NCBI GenBank assembly: GCA_900552945.1
Contig: USBI01000019.1
Location: forward strand, 1 to 29,926
Direction: 5' to 3'
Length of the DNA: 29,926 nt
From: an uncultured Oscillospiraceae bacterium
Lineage (GTDB): Bacteria; Bacillota; Clostridia; Oscillospirales; Ruminococcaceae
In this document: piece after piece, positions 14,262 through 22,151 of the stretch
Numbering within the stretch: the first letter of the stretch is position 1
Layout: the number at the start of each line of letters is the position of its first letter
Notes under the pieces: generated by a model
Seen by the model: only the letters and a program-made list of their open reading frames with translations
What the model was told of the DNA's origin: nothing
The model's database searches: none
Translations under genes and position numbers: made by a program

Positions 14262-15641
14262 TTATTCCCGGTTTTCCTGATTGACCGGTTTCGGAATTTC
14301 ATATGCCGGACGGCGAAAGAGTTTATGCATGGTTATATAATAGGTAATGCACAGGAAGATGCAGGCACCCACCCACGCCATGCAGTTTGCCAGACATGCA
14401 CCGGTAAAGCCCATGACCGCGACCAAAACGAACGCCGCAAAAATACGGATCACCAGCTCTATCACGCCTGAAACCGTTGGTATAAAACTTTTTCCGATTC
14501 CCTGAAGCGTGCTTCGGTAAATAAACAGCAGTGCAAGAAACACATAGCAGATACCGTTCATGGTAAGCATGATCTGCGCCAGAGAAACGATTTCAGCCGT
14601 ACCGTCCGCGCCAACAAACAATTCCACCAGATATTTGCCAAACAGAATGTTCATTACCCCAAGCAGCGCGCTGACAACACCGGAGATCACACAGCAGCGC
14701 CGAACGCCCACTCGAATTCGGTCCATTAAATTCGCGCCGTAATTCTGTGCTGTATACGTCGCCATCGCCACACCAAATGACTGGCTCGGCATGGTACAGA
14801 GGTTATCAATCTTAGACGCAGCAGTATATGCCGCGACCGATGTCGTCCCCAAGGTATTCAGCGCAATTTGAACGGAAATTGTACCAATGGATATAATGGA
14901 GGCCTGAAATCCCATAGGCAGGCCAAGCCGGAGGTGGAGATAAATCTGTTCCTTCGACTGCCTCCAGTCACTGCGGCGGATATGTAGAATAGGGAACCGT
15001 TTAACAATGTAAACAATGCACAACAAACCCGAAACAACCTGCGCAATCACGGTCGCCACACCTGCTCCGGCAACCCCCATATGCCCGTATACAATGAGAA
15101 CGAAGTCCAAAACCACATTCAGTGCGCTGGCAATCACCAAAAAGATAAGCGGCGTGCGGCTGTCTCCCAGCGCACGGATGACATTGGAAAGAAAGTTGAA
15201 CAGGATAGAGGCGCCAATGCCGGCGAAAATCACCACCAGATAGCTGTAAGCATCGTCAATGATATCCGAAGGCGTCTGCATTAATTCCAGAATCGGCCGG
15301 GTCAGCACCACACTGATCGCAGTCAAAACAACTGTTGTGACAATGCAGATCAATGTACTGGTCGCAAAACTACGGCGTACGCCTTCTTCATCTCCGGCGC
15401 CAAAGCGCTGAGAGATGACAATGGAAAGCCCGGATGTAATTCCCTGAGCAAATCCGATGATAAAAAACATAATACTGCCGGTACAGCCAACCGCTGCCAG
15501 CGCATCCGGCCCAATCGTACGGCCTACGATAAACGTATCCGCCATATTATAAAACTGCTGAAATACATTTCCGATCAACAACGGCAATGTAAAAAACACA
15601 ATCAGCTTTGCCGGGCTTCCTTTCGTTAAATCTCTGGTCAC
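14262..15641 (-). CDS. MATE family efflux transporter (first copy)
   Basis: The 459-residue product has about 12 hydrophobic helices arranged as two MATE halves. The first half begins LIVFFTLPLLIGNVFQQFYN then MADTFIVGRTIGPDALAAVG, the usual MATE TM1-TM2 pattern. The second half begins around GLPMGFQASIISIGTISVQ. MATE proteins export cationic drugs or metabolites using Na+ or H+ gradients; the cargo is unknown. The predicted start is GTG at 15641, 8 nt after GGGAG. A GTG at 15659 would overlap that site. The gene has its own promoter and terminator. It is only distantly similar to the second MATE gene at 25926-27326, so the two are not a recent duplication. Confidence 0.92.
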   Translation of the reverse strand: MTRDLTKGSPAKLIVFFTLPLLIGNVFQQFYNMADTFIVGRTIGPDALAAVGCTGSIMFFIIGFAQGITSGLSIVISQRFGAGDEEGVRRSFATSTLICIVTTVVLTAISVVLTRPILELMQTPSDIIDDAYSYLVVIFAGIGASILFNFLSNVIRALGDSRTPLIFLVIASALNVVLDFVLIVYGHMGVAGAGVATVIAQVVSGLLCIVYIVKRFPILHIRRSDWRQSKEQIYLHLRLGLPMGFQASIISIGTISVQIALNTLGTTSVAAYTAASKIDNLCTMPSQSFGVAMATYTAQNYGANLMDRIRVGVRRCCVISGVVSALLGVMNILFGKYLVELFVGADGTAEIVSLAQIMLTMNGICYVFLALLFIYRSTLQGIGKSFIPTVSGVIELVIRIFAAFVLVAVMGFTGACLANCMAWVGACIFLCITYYITMHKLFRRPAYEIPKPVNQENRE

Positions 15642-15683
15642 TGCAACATCTCCCAACACAACTTTACTTAAAATCCAAAAGTT

Positions 15684-15712
15684 ATCTTATCATCTGTTGG
15701 ATTCCCTCACAA
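15684..15712 (-). promoter_or_regulatory. Promoter of the first MATE gene
   Basis: TTGTGA (15712-15707) and TAAGAT (15689-15684) are 17 nt apart. The rest of the 313-base gap 15660-15972 is AT-rich; apart from this promoter and the terminator at 15935-15961 I see nothing in it. Confidence 0.6.
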
Positions 15713-15934
15713 GTGCTTTTGAAAAATTCATCACATCGCACAGATTCAACCAAAGTATTTTCTTTGCTTTTGCCACATTTATGTTGTTTTTCAGGAAGAT
15801 CACATGTCTTTCAGCAACTTAGCAAAACCATTTTTCTCATGTGTTTTAAGATAACAAATGCAAAATTCAAAAGATATTCGATTATTCTACTTTTTCACGA
15901 TGCAGACTGCTTATTCCGTACCGCAAATCCAAAT

Positions 15935-15961
15935 AAAAAAGCCCCGTGTAAAACACGGGGC
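15935..15961 (-). terminator. Intrinsic terminator of the APH-fold kinase gene
   Basis: GCCCCGTGT pairs with ACACGGGGC (9 bp, AAA loop), followed on the minus strand by TTTTTT. It lies 11 nt past the stop at 15973. Confidence 0.93.
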
Positions 15962-15972
15962 CCTGAAAACGA

Positions 15973-16722
15973 TTATTCAAAGCTGATGATATCGAGCCAG
16001 GATTTCAAGAATTCCTCTTCACCCGGGATATTTCTGGAAAGCTGGAACGCAGCAACCACCGGAAGCCACTGTTCAATGTACTGACGGGCAACATCAGTTT
16101 TGATGCAAACCTTCTTCAGGTACTTTTCAGCAACTTCATCTTTACCTTCCATACGGAAATACATATAGGTTCTGGCAGTATCCGAACTACCATTTCCCTG
16201 TACCGCATGGGACCAGTCAATGATATGAGCATTGCCTTCGTCATCCAGAATAATATTGCTGGGAACTAAATCGCCATGGCAAACTTTATAATGCTTCGGA
16301 GCAGCATCCAGACGGCTATGCAGCTCATAACGAATGGAAGGGTCAATCTTCAGACTGGAGATTGCATTGTGCATTTTCTCACGCAAACGGTTCAAATGCG
16401 GTGCACGTTTGCTGTGAATTTCCATCTGGATTTCAACCATCTTGTCAATATATTCATCCGTTTTTTCCGGATGTTCCGCTGCAAGCTGTTCCAATGTTTT
16501 ACCCGGTACATAGTCCATAACAATGGTCCATTTTCCATCAATCATGGTTACCTCGTGAACCTTCGGAACATTCAACCCAGTTTCCTGCGCACGGATCTGA
16601 TTCAACGCCTCATTGAACACGTTGGATTCCGGAAATGTTTCGTCAAACACCTTGTATACTTTTGTTCCGTCAGTAAAGACCTGTTTATGTGGACGCTCAA
16701 AGATCAATTTGCAATTTTCCAT
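15973..16722 (-). CDS. APH-fold phosphotransferase (aminoglycoside phosphotransferase/choline kinase superfamily)
   Basis: The 249-residue protein has the small-molecule kinase fold of PF01636. The catalytic loop is H149-G-D151-LVPSN156, the metal-binding DFG-equivalent is IIDW (D169), and the likely ATP-binding lysine is in KVYKVF near residues 21-24. WTIVMDYVPGKTLEQL marks the hinge region. Such kinases phosphorylate antibiotics, sugars, homoserine or choline; sequence alone does not choose. Nothing nearby suggests a resistance island, so calling it a resistance gene would be unsafe. The ATG at 16722 follows AAGGAG. An extended -10 promoter and a perfect palindrome lie upstream. Confidence 0.85.
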   Translation of the reverse strand: MENCKLIFERPHKQVFTDGTKVYKVFDETFPESNVFNEALNQIRAQETGLNVPKVHEVTMIDGKWTIVMDYVPGKTLEQLAAEHPEKTDEYIDKMVEIQMEIHSKRAPHLNRLREKMHNAISSLKIDPSIRYELHSRLDAAPKHYKVCHGDLVPSNIILDDEGNAHIIDWSHAVQGNGSSDTARTYMYFRMEGKDEVAEKYLKKVCIKTDVARQYIEQWLPVVAAFQLSRNIPGEEEFLKSWLDIISFE

Positions 16723-16776
16723 AGTTTAGGCTCCTTCCATGCCGCAATAATATCTCCTGCGGTTGATTTCATCATC

Positions 16777-16785
16777 ATTATACCA
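16777..16785 (-). promoter_or_regulatory. Extended -10 element of the APH-fold kinase gene
   Basis: TGG-TATAAT on the minus strand (16785-16777). No good -35 lies at 16-18 nt, so the extended -10 probably carries the promoter. The palindrome at 16811-16830 lies about 28 nt upstream. Confidence 0.55.
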
Positions 16786-16810
16786 GAATATTTCAAAATT
16801 ATCTAGGTCA

Positions 16811-16830
16811 TTTTGTTAAATTTAACAAAA
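16811..16830. repeat. Perfect 20-bp palindrome, candidate operator upstream of the APH-fold kinase gene
   Basis: TTTTGTTAAA is followed directly by its exact reverse complement. The half-site TTGTTAA matches the clostridial Rex half-site, but the two halves are 2 nt apart rather than the 4 nt of a standard Rex box. It sits upstream of the kinase promoter and could also be read as a small AT-rich hairpin. Confidence 0.6.
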
Positions 16831-16907
16831 CTATTTTTGTGCGTGTTTCCCAAAAGCGCCACTCTGTTTTAAAACTGGTTTATACTGCTTACACAAAATC
16901 AGAAGGT

Positions 16908-16951
16908 AAAATAAAAACAAACAGCGGAAGAACCAAGTGGTTCTTCCGCTG
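16908..16951 (-). terminator. Intrinsic terminator of adhE
   Basis: A perfect 14-bp stem (CAGCGGAAGAACCA with its complement, 2-nt loop centre) is followed on the minus strand by TTTGTTTTTATTTT. It lies 14 nt past the adhE stop. Confidence 0.95.
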
Positions 16952-16965
16952 CAGCGAAGAGTCAA

Positions 16966-19584
16966 TTATTTGCCATAATATGCTTTCAGGTACATCTCTT
17001 TGATCTCGCTCATGAGCGGATATCTCGGGTTTGCACCGGTGCACTGGTCATCGAATGCGTTTTCAACCATCTCGTCCAAAGTATCGAGGAAGGTCTTCTC
17101 ATCAATGCCGTAATCAGCAATGGTTTTCTTGATGCCGACTTTCTCTTTGAGTTCTTCAATACCTTTGATGAATTTCTCAAGAGTGTCTTTATCATCTTTG
17201 CCTACGAAGCCGCAGAAGCGTGCACACTCAGCATAGCGAGCGAGGCAGTGCGGATACTGGTACTGCGGGAAAGTACCCATCTTAGCCGGAACTTCAGCAG
17301 CGTTGAAGCGCATAACCTCAGTAATGAGCAGCGCATTCGCAACACCGTGCGGCAGATGATGGTAAGCGCCCAGTTTGTGAGCCATGGAGTGGCAAACACC
17401 GAGGAACGCATTTGCAAACGCCATACCAGCCATGGTGGAAGCATCCGCCATCTTTTCACGAGCGATCGGATCGTTAGCGCCGTTCTCGTATGCGCTCGGC
17501 AGGTAGGTGAAGATGTTCTTCATCGCCTTCAGAGCAAGACCATCGGTGTAGTCAGTCGCCATGATGGAAGCATATGCTTCAAGAGCATGGGTCAGTGCGT
17601 CGATACCGGAAGCACTGGTCAGGCCCTTCGGCTGGGTCATCATGTTGTCTGCATCAATGATTGCCATGTTCGGCAGGAGCTCATAGTCAGCAAGCGGATA
17701 TTTTACGCCGGTGCTCTCATCGGTGATAACAGCAAACGGAGTCACTTCAGAACCGGTACCGGAAGAGGTCGGGATGGCAACGAAGAATGCTTTCTCGCCC
17801 ATCTTCGGGAAGGTGTAAACTCTCTTGCGGATATCCATGAAGCGCATCGCCATATCAAGGAAGTCAACTTCCGGATGCTCGTACATGACCCACATGATCT
17901 TACCAGCGTCCATAGCGGAACCGCCGCCCAGAGCGATGATGCAGTCAGGCTCGAAGGAGCGCATTGCTTTGGTACCTTCTTTTGCACAAGCAAGAGTCGG
18001 GTCCGGAGCAACGTCGTAGAAGCAGGTATGCTGAATGCCCATTTCGTCGAGTTTCTCTTCGATCGGTTTCACATAACCATTTTTGTAAAGGAAGCTGTCG
18101 GTGACGATGAAGGCTTTCTTTTTGCCCATTACGGTTCCGAGTTCATCAAGCGCTACCGGCATGCAGCCTTTTTTGAAGTAAACTTTTTGAGGAGCTCTAA
18201 ACCAAAGCATATTTTCCCTTCTCTCAGCAACAGTCTTGATATTGATCAGGTGTTTAACACCGACGTTCTCAGAAACGGAGTTTCCGCCCCAGGAGCCGCA
18301 GCCAAGAGTCAGAGACGGAGCAAGTTTGAAGTTGTACAGGTCACCAATACCACCGTGAGAAGACGGGGTGTTGATAAGAACACGGCAGGTCTTCATTGCA
18401 GCAGCATGTTTTGCCATTTTTTCTTTCTGCGCCGGATGGATATACAGAGAAGAAGTATGACCATAACCACCGTCAGCAACCAGACGCTCTGCTTTCGCGA
18501 TTGCATCGTCAAAGTCTTTCGCTTTGTACATTGCAAGAACCGGAGAAAGTTTTTCATGAGCGAACTCTTCGGAAATATCAACCGACTCAACCTCACCAAT
18601 GAGGATTTTGGTTGTTTCCGGAACGTCTACGCCTGCGAGTTTCGCAATGGTGTGTGCGGACTGACCAACGATCTTCGCGTTCAGTGCGCCGTTAACAAGA
18701 ATGGTCTTACGAACCTTGTTGAGCTCGTCGCCTTTCAGGAAGTAGCAGCCTCTGTCAGCAAACTCTTTCTTCACAGCATCATACACGCCAGCAAGAACGG
18801 TAACAGACTGCTCAGAAGCACAAATCATACCATTGTCAAAAGTTTTGGAATGGATGATGGAGTTTACAGCGAGTTTGATATCAGCGGTATCATCAATGAT
18901 AACCGGAGTGTTACCAGCGCCTACGCCGAGTGCCGGTTTACCGGAAGAATAAGCCGCTTTAACCATGCCCGGGCCACCGGTTGCAAGAATGGTGTCCGCA
19001 TTTTTCATGAGCTCGTTGGTGAGTTCCAAAGACGGAACATCGATCCAGCTGATGATGCCTTCCGGAGCGCCAGCCTTAACAGCAGCATCCAGAACAACTT
19101 TCGCAGCAGCGATGGTGCAGCCTTTTGCACGCGGATGCGGGCTGATGACGATCGCGTTTCTGGTCTTCAAGCAGATCAAGCATTTGAAGATCGCAGTAGA
19201 AGTCGGGTTGGTGGTCGGAATAACCGCACCGATGATACCGATCGGTTCAGCAACCTTTTTGATGCCGAACGCTTTATCCTCTTCAATTACACCACAGGTC
19301 TTGGTGTTTTTGTAAGCATTGTAAATATACTCAGCAGCATAGTGGTTTTTGATGACCTTATCCTCAACAACACCCATGCCGGTTTCTGCAACCGCCATTT
19401 TTGCGAGCGGGATACGCTGCTGGTTTGCAGCCATAGCAGCTGCCTTAAAGATTTTGTCTACCTGTTCCTGGGTGTAGGTAGCAAAAACTTTCTGTGCTTC
19501 TCTCATTGCCGCCATTTTCGCGGTAAGAGCCTCAACAGTGTCAATGATTTCCGGCACAGCTGTGGTCGTTTCCTTTTTCGCCAT
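16966..19584 (-). CDS. adhE: Bifunctional acetaldehyde-CoA / alcohol dehydrogenase
   Basis: The 872-residue protein reduces acetyl-CoA to acetaldehyde and then ethanol, regenerating NAD+. The N-terminal aldehyde dehydrogenase domain (about 1-445) has GIIGAVIPTTNPTS, ATGGPGMVKAAYSSGKPALG and the catalytic Cys255 in NGMICASEQS. The C-terminal iron alcohol dehydrogenase domain (about 455-872) has the nucleotide-binding IIALGGGSAMDAGK, the GTGSEVTPFAVITDE segment, and the metal-binding His residues in HSMAHKLGAYHHLPHGVANA. Such enzymes assemble into spirosome filaments. The ATG at 19584 follows AAGGAGGAA. The gene is monocistronic, with highly biased codon use consistent with strong expression, and a Rex-like operator at the promoter. 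Confidence 0.98.
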   Translation of the reverse strand: MAKKETTTAVPEIIDTVEALTAKMAAMREAQKVFATYTQEQVDKIFKAAAMAANQQRIPLAKMAVAETGMGVVEDKVIKNHYAAEYIYNAYKNTKTCGVIEEDKAFGIKKVAEPIGIIGAVIPTTNPTSTAIFKCLICLKTRNAIVISPHPRAKGCTIAAAKVVLDAAVKAGAPEGIISWIDVPSLELTNELMKNADTILATGGPGMVKAAYSSGKPALGVGAGNTPVIIDDTADIKLAVNSIIHSKTFDNGMICASEQSVTVLAGVYDAVKKEFADRGCYFLKGDELNKVRKTILVNGALNAKIVGQSAHTIAKLAGVDVPETTKILIGEVESVDISEEFAHEKLSPVLAMYKAKDFDDAIAKAERLVADGGYGHTSSLYIHPAQKEKMAKHAAAMKTCRVLINTPSSHGGIGDLYNFKLAPSLTLGCGSWGGNSVSENVGVKHLINIKTVAERRENMLWFRAPQKVYFKKGCMPVALDELGTVMGKKKAFIVTDSFLYKNGYVKPIEEKLDEMGIQHTCFYDVAPDPTLACAKEGTKAMRSFEPDCIIALGGGSAMDAGKIMWVMYEHPEVDFLDMAMRFMDIRKRVYTFPKMGEKAFFVAIPTSSGTGSEVTPFAVITDESTGVKYPLADYELLPNMAIIDADNMMTQPKGLTSASGIDALTHALEAYASIMATDYTDGLALKAMKNIFTYLPSAYENGANDPIAREKMADASTMAGMAFANAFLGVCHSMAHKLGAYHHLPHGVANALLITEVMRFNAAEVPAKMGTFPQYQYPHCLARYAECARFCGFVGKDDKDTLEKFIKGIEELKEKVGIKKTIADYGIDEKTFLDTLDEMVENAFDDQCTGANPRYPLMSEIKEMYLKAYYGK

Positions 19585-19706
19585 GATTCTTCCTCCTTAA
19601 AATCATTGGAAAATCTCAGCCGCAGGGCACAGCCAACGCTGCTTCCCACGCCCCTGTTTCATGTTTCCGGCTTTCAATCAAACCGGATAACTCTTTCGAA
19701 ACCTGT

Positions 19707-19724
19707 TTGTTATTAATCTAACGA
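19707..19724. promoter_or_regulatory. Imperfect second Rex-like site at the adhE transcription start
   Basis: TTGTTAT-TAAT-CTAACGA has the 7-4-7 layout of a Rex box but three mismatches to TTGTTAAnnnnTTAACAA. It overlaps the predicted +1 of adhE. Weak evidence on its own. Confidence 0.3.
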
Positions 19725-19728
19725 AGTC

Positions 19729-19757
19729 ATAATAGCATATTTTAAATGCTTTGTCCA
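19729..19757 (-). promoter_or_regulatory. Promoter of adhE
   Basis: TGGACA (19757-19752) and TATTAT (19734-19729) are separated by 17 nt. The leader to the ATG would be about 138 nt, with no recognised riboswitch. Confidence 0.7.
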
Positions 19758-19772
19758 TACCTTTTTTAAATT

Positions 19773-19790
19773 TTGTTTATTTTTTAACAA
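19773..19790. promoter_or_regulatory. Probable Rex operator upstream of adhE
   Basis: TTGTTTA-TTTT-TTAACAA is 18 bp in the 7-4-7 layout and differs from the clostridial Rex consensus TTGTTAAnnnnTTAACAA at one base. It lies 15 bp upstream of the adhE -35. Rex is the NADH-sensing repressor of fermentation genes and adhE is a classic target. Confidence 0.6.
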
Positions 19791-19868
19791 GTGCGTTTGC
19801 TGTTCCCGTTTAAAACAGTCAAAACGCCGGAAAAAGACAAATTTTATCATCCGTTCCGCTCTGCCTGC

Positions 19869-20576
19869 TCAGCGCTGAATCGCCTGTTTTTCCGCACGGT
19901 CTTGCAGATTTTCCAGAGCGGCTTCCAACAGCAGATGATAAATGGGAGCAAGCAGTTTAAAGTCTGTTTTCAGCGTTTGAGCCAGTTCGTCGGAAAACAG
20001 CAGGTCAAAATTTTTGCTGTCTGCATAAAACCCAATATTCCGCCGTTCCAGCCAGTTCTGAAGCGCTTCGGGCTGATCGGAAAAATGTGGGCGTTTGTAA
20101 CACTCGCCCTCCATGGTAAACACCTTTTGAGACGCATATGCTTTCTGTGCCGCCAGAAAGGCCGGGGTCTGTTTTAATACCATCCGCCGCAGGATGTTCA
20201 TGTAGCTTGCGGAAGCATGATAAAAGCCGCAGCCATAATGAAAGCCGGAACCGTCTATCTCAAAATAAATGCCGGGGTAATCCTCCGAATGCATTCGGTC
20301 TCGTTTGAAAATGAGCCACATCGAGTCCCGGTAAAGGGATGGGTCTTTGGTATAGCGGGTATCCCGCCAGATGCGGCAGATTGTTCTCCCTACGCGAGGG
20401 TCGGTCACAAACTGCCCGTCGATTTCAAGCATGTCCGGCGCGAGATCGCTTACCAGCCGCGCGAACGGTTCCACCACAAGTGCTCTATATTCCGGCTTAT
20501 GCTCATTAAACCACTGGCGGCTGTCATGCAAGCGGTTTTCGAAAATAAAATCCAGTGTTTTTGCTGAAAAAGGCAT
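19869..20576 (-). CDS. DUF2461 family protein
   Basis: The 235-residue protein fits the DUF2461/TIGR02453 family: TLDFIFENRLHDSRQWFNEH near the N-terminus, then RTICRIWRDTRYTKDPSLYR and the aromatic GIYFEIDGSGFHYGCGFYHA. Function is unknown; the family is soluble and widespread. The chosen start is the ATG at 20576, 11 nt after GGAGGG. A GTG at 20588 would touch the ribosome binding site. It lies 27 nt after the gtrA-like stop and probably shares that transcript. No clear terminator is seen downstream (19791-19868). Confidence 0.88.
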   Translation of the reverse strand: MPFSAKTLDFIFENRLHDSRQWFNEHKPEYRALVVEPFARLVSDLAPDMLEIDGQFVTDPRVGRTICRIWRDTRYTKDPSLYRDSMWLIFKRDRMHSEDYPGIYFEIDGSGFHYGCGFYHASASYMNILRRMVLKQTPAFLAAQKAYASQKVFTMEGECYKRPHFSDQPEALQNWLERRNIGFYADSKNFDLLFSDELAQTLKTDFKLLAPIYHLLLEAALENLQDRAEKQAIQR

Positions 20577-20603
20577 TGTGTCGTTCACCCTCCGATAAGA
20601 AGT

Positions 20604-21026
20604 TTAAGAGCTTTTTCTGCGGAAGATCACCAGCTTGCTGGCAATGTAATTGAGCAGGATTACCAGGATGTTGGAAAGCAATTTCATCAAGGTTCCGTTC
20701 CACAGCAGCAGATCCACTGTAAGGTACATGATAATCAAGTCCAACAAGCCGGTAGCCAACCTGAAACCAAAAAACTGAGCCGCCTCCCGAAGGACCGTCC
20801 TCCCATCCGCCGCTTTGGACTCGAACACCCAAAATTTGTTGGTAAGGTAAGCAAACAGCACCGAAAGCACCCAGGCAATGATCACCGAAACCGTGTTTTC
20901 CACAGAAAGCAATTCATAGCAGATAAAATACGCTAAAATATTGACAAGCGTTGTCCCTCCGCCAAAAACCAGATAAAGAAAGGGTTCCTTATAGCGAAAA
21001 AACAGCCGCTTAGCCTTTTCAAACAT
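20604..21026 (-). CDS. GtrA family membrane protein
   Basis: The 140-residue product has four predicted membrane helices and the GtrA (PF04138) signature: YLVFGGGTTLVNILAYFICY, then VLSVLFAYLTNKFWVFES, FFGFRLATGLLDLIIMYL, and a final helix ending in NYIASKLVIFRRK. GtrA-like proteins are thought to help flip lipid-linked sugars or polyprenyl-phosphate-sugars across the membrane. No glycosyltransferase lies beside it here. The start is the ATG at 21026, preceded by GAGGAGGTGA; the longer open frame upstream has no ribosome binding site. It likely forms an operon with the DUF2461 gene. Confidence 0.88.
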   Translation of the reverse strand: MFEKAKRLFFRYKEPFLYLVFGGGTTLVNILAYFICYELLSVENTVSVIIAWVLSVLFAYLTNKFWVFESKAADGRTVLREAAQFFGFRLATGLLDLIIMYLTVDLLLWNGTLMKLLSNILVILLNYIASKLVIFRRKSS

Positions 21027-21083
21027 CCGGCCGATCACCTCCTCAGGCAGACTGTCTGCCGCGCAGTTTGAGTAAACATTTTT

Positions 21084-21092
21084 ATTGTACCA
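21084..21092 (-). promoter_or_regulatory. Extended -10 element of the gtrA-DUF2461 operon
   Basis: TGG-TACAAT on the minus strand (21092-21084), about 58 nt upstream of the ATG. No convincing -35 is visible. Confidence 0.45.
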
Positions 21093-21264
21093 CAAATTTT
21101 CAAAAACAGTACATTGACATAAAGCAAAAAAGCAAAGACTTTTTTCCACAAGCCGCATCTGCACATATATTATAAGGTATGTTCAAGGAAAGAACAGAAC
21201 TTTTCCCCTGTTAAAACCAACAAATTTGAAAGGATATTGTTATGCGTTTCATACAGTTCAGCAA

Positions 21265-21293
21265 TTGACAAAACAACTCGAATATTGTACTCT
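21265..21293 (+). promoter_or_regulatory. Promoter of pflA-pflB
   Basis: A perfect TTGACA (21265-21270) and TACTCT (21288-21293) are 17 nt apart. Transcription would start near 21300, immediately before the riboswitch aptamer. Confidence 0.65.
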
Positions 21294-21302
21294 TAAATTA
21301 CA

Positions 21303-21372
21303 TCATATGACTGACGGAAGTGGAGAAAACCACGTGGAGTATGATCGTTTATTTAGCCGACCGTCTGGGCAA
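21303..21372 (+). promoter_or_regulatory. ZTP (ZMP) riboswitch, pfl motif
   Basis: The aptamer architecture is clear. P1 is ATCATA with TATGAT (21302-21307 and 21340-21345). The conserved internal loop carries GACTGACGGAA and GTGGAG, and P2 is GTGG-AGAAAA-CCAC. After a linker comes the conserved 3' domain GCCGACCGTCTGGGCA. ZTP riboswitches sense the purine intermediate ZMP/ZTP, which accumulates when 10-formyl-tetrahydrofolate is low. The class was named for its link with pfl genes, which follow here. The 3' domain is also the left arm of a terminator, so ligand binding should permit transcription of pflAB. Confidence 0.93.
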
Positions 21373-21397
21373 AGCTGCTCAGACGTGCGGCTTTTTT
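21356..21397 (+). terminator. Riboswitch-controlled terminator before pflA
   Basis: CGTCTGGGC pairs with GCTCAGACG, extended by GCCG/CGGC, followed by TTTTTT. Its 5' arm overlaps the conserved 3' domain of the ZTP aptamer, giving mutually exclusive structures. Confidence 0.9.
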
Positions 21398-21422
21398 GCT
21401 TTTCAGCGAAAGGATGATTGGA

Positions 21423-22151
21423 ATGACAAACGGGTATCTTCATTCGATCGAATCCATGGGTATGGTGGACGGCCCGGGAATCCGCACCGTCGTTTTTTTG
21501 CAGGGATGCAAGCTCCGTTGTTTATATTGTCACAACCCGGACACCTGGCGGATGAACCAGGGCACGAAGATCACCCCGGAACAGCTTGTCAAAAAACTGC
21601 TCCGCTTCCAAAGCTACTTCAGCCGTTCGGGTGGCGGCGTGACCTTCTCCGGCGGCGAACCACTGCTTCAGCCGGATTTTTTAACCGAAGCGCTCCGGCT
21701 GTGCAAACAGCACGGCATCCACACCTGCATTGATACCGCAGGAGTGGGCATTGGGCATTATGAAGAAATTTTATCTTATACCGACCTTGTTTTATACGAT
21801 GTCAAGCACTTTGAGCCGGATGCTTACCACGCGTTGACCGGTCAGCCGATGGACGAGACCCTGCGGTTTGTTGAAGCGGTTCGGAAAAGCGGCGTTCCCA
21901 TGTGGGTGCGGCATGTGGTCGTTCCAGGTCTGACCGACTCAGACGCTCACATGGAAGGGCTTCACCGCTACATCGGCACCCTTCCAAATGTGAAGAAGGT
22001 GGAGCTTCTCCCCTATCATCTGCTCGGTGTCAATAAATATGAAACCATGAATATGAATTACCCGCTCAACGGCGTTCCCGCAATGGACACAAACGTCTGC
22101 GAAGGGTACAGCAAACGCTTTTTTGAAGAAAAAGGAGGCTTTCCGGCATGA
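21423..22151 (+). CDS. pflA: Pyruvate formate-lyase activating enzyme
   Basis: The 242-residue radical SAM enzyme uses a 4Fe-4S cluster to split SAM and install the glycyl radical on PflB. The cluster ligands are C29-KLR-C33-LY-C36. The N-terminal [20 protein letters not shown] and the [13 protein letters not shown] motif for SAM binding are typical. The ATG at 21423 follows AAAGGA; an in-frame ATG at 21414 is too close to that site. The gene overlaps pflB by 4 nt (ATGA). Here the activase precedes its target, the reverse of the more common pflB-pflA order. Expression is under the ZTP riboswitch. Confidence 0.96.
   Translation: MTNGYLHSIESMGMVDGPGIRTVVFLQGCKLRCLYCHNPDTWRMNQGTKITPEQLVKKLLRFQSYFSRSGGGVTFSGGEPLLQPDFLTEALRLCKQHGIHTCIDTAGVGIGHYEEILSYTDLVLYDVKHFEPDAYHALTGQPMDETLRFVEAVRKSGVPMWVRHVVVPGLTDSDAHMEGLHRYIGTLPNVKKVELLPYHLLGVNKYETMNMNYPLNGVPAMDTNVCEGYSKRFFEEKGGFPA

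Noticed and set aside
15973..16722. Reading the APH-fold kinase as an aminoglycoside resistance gene
   Set aside because: Only the general fold is visible. Substrates of this superfamily vary widely and there is no mobile or resistance context.
17248..19716. An 822-codon open frame on the plus strand opposite adhE
   Set aside because: It is the antisense shadow of the strongly codon-biased adhE gene, has no ribosome binding site, and its translation has no recognisable domains.
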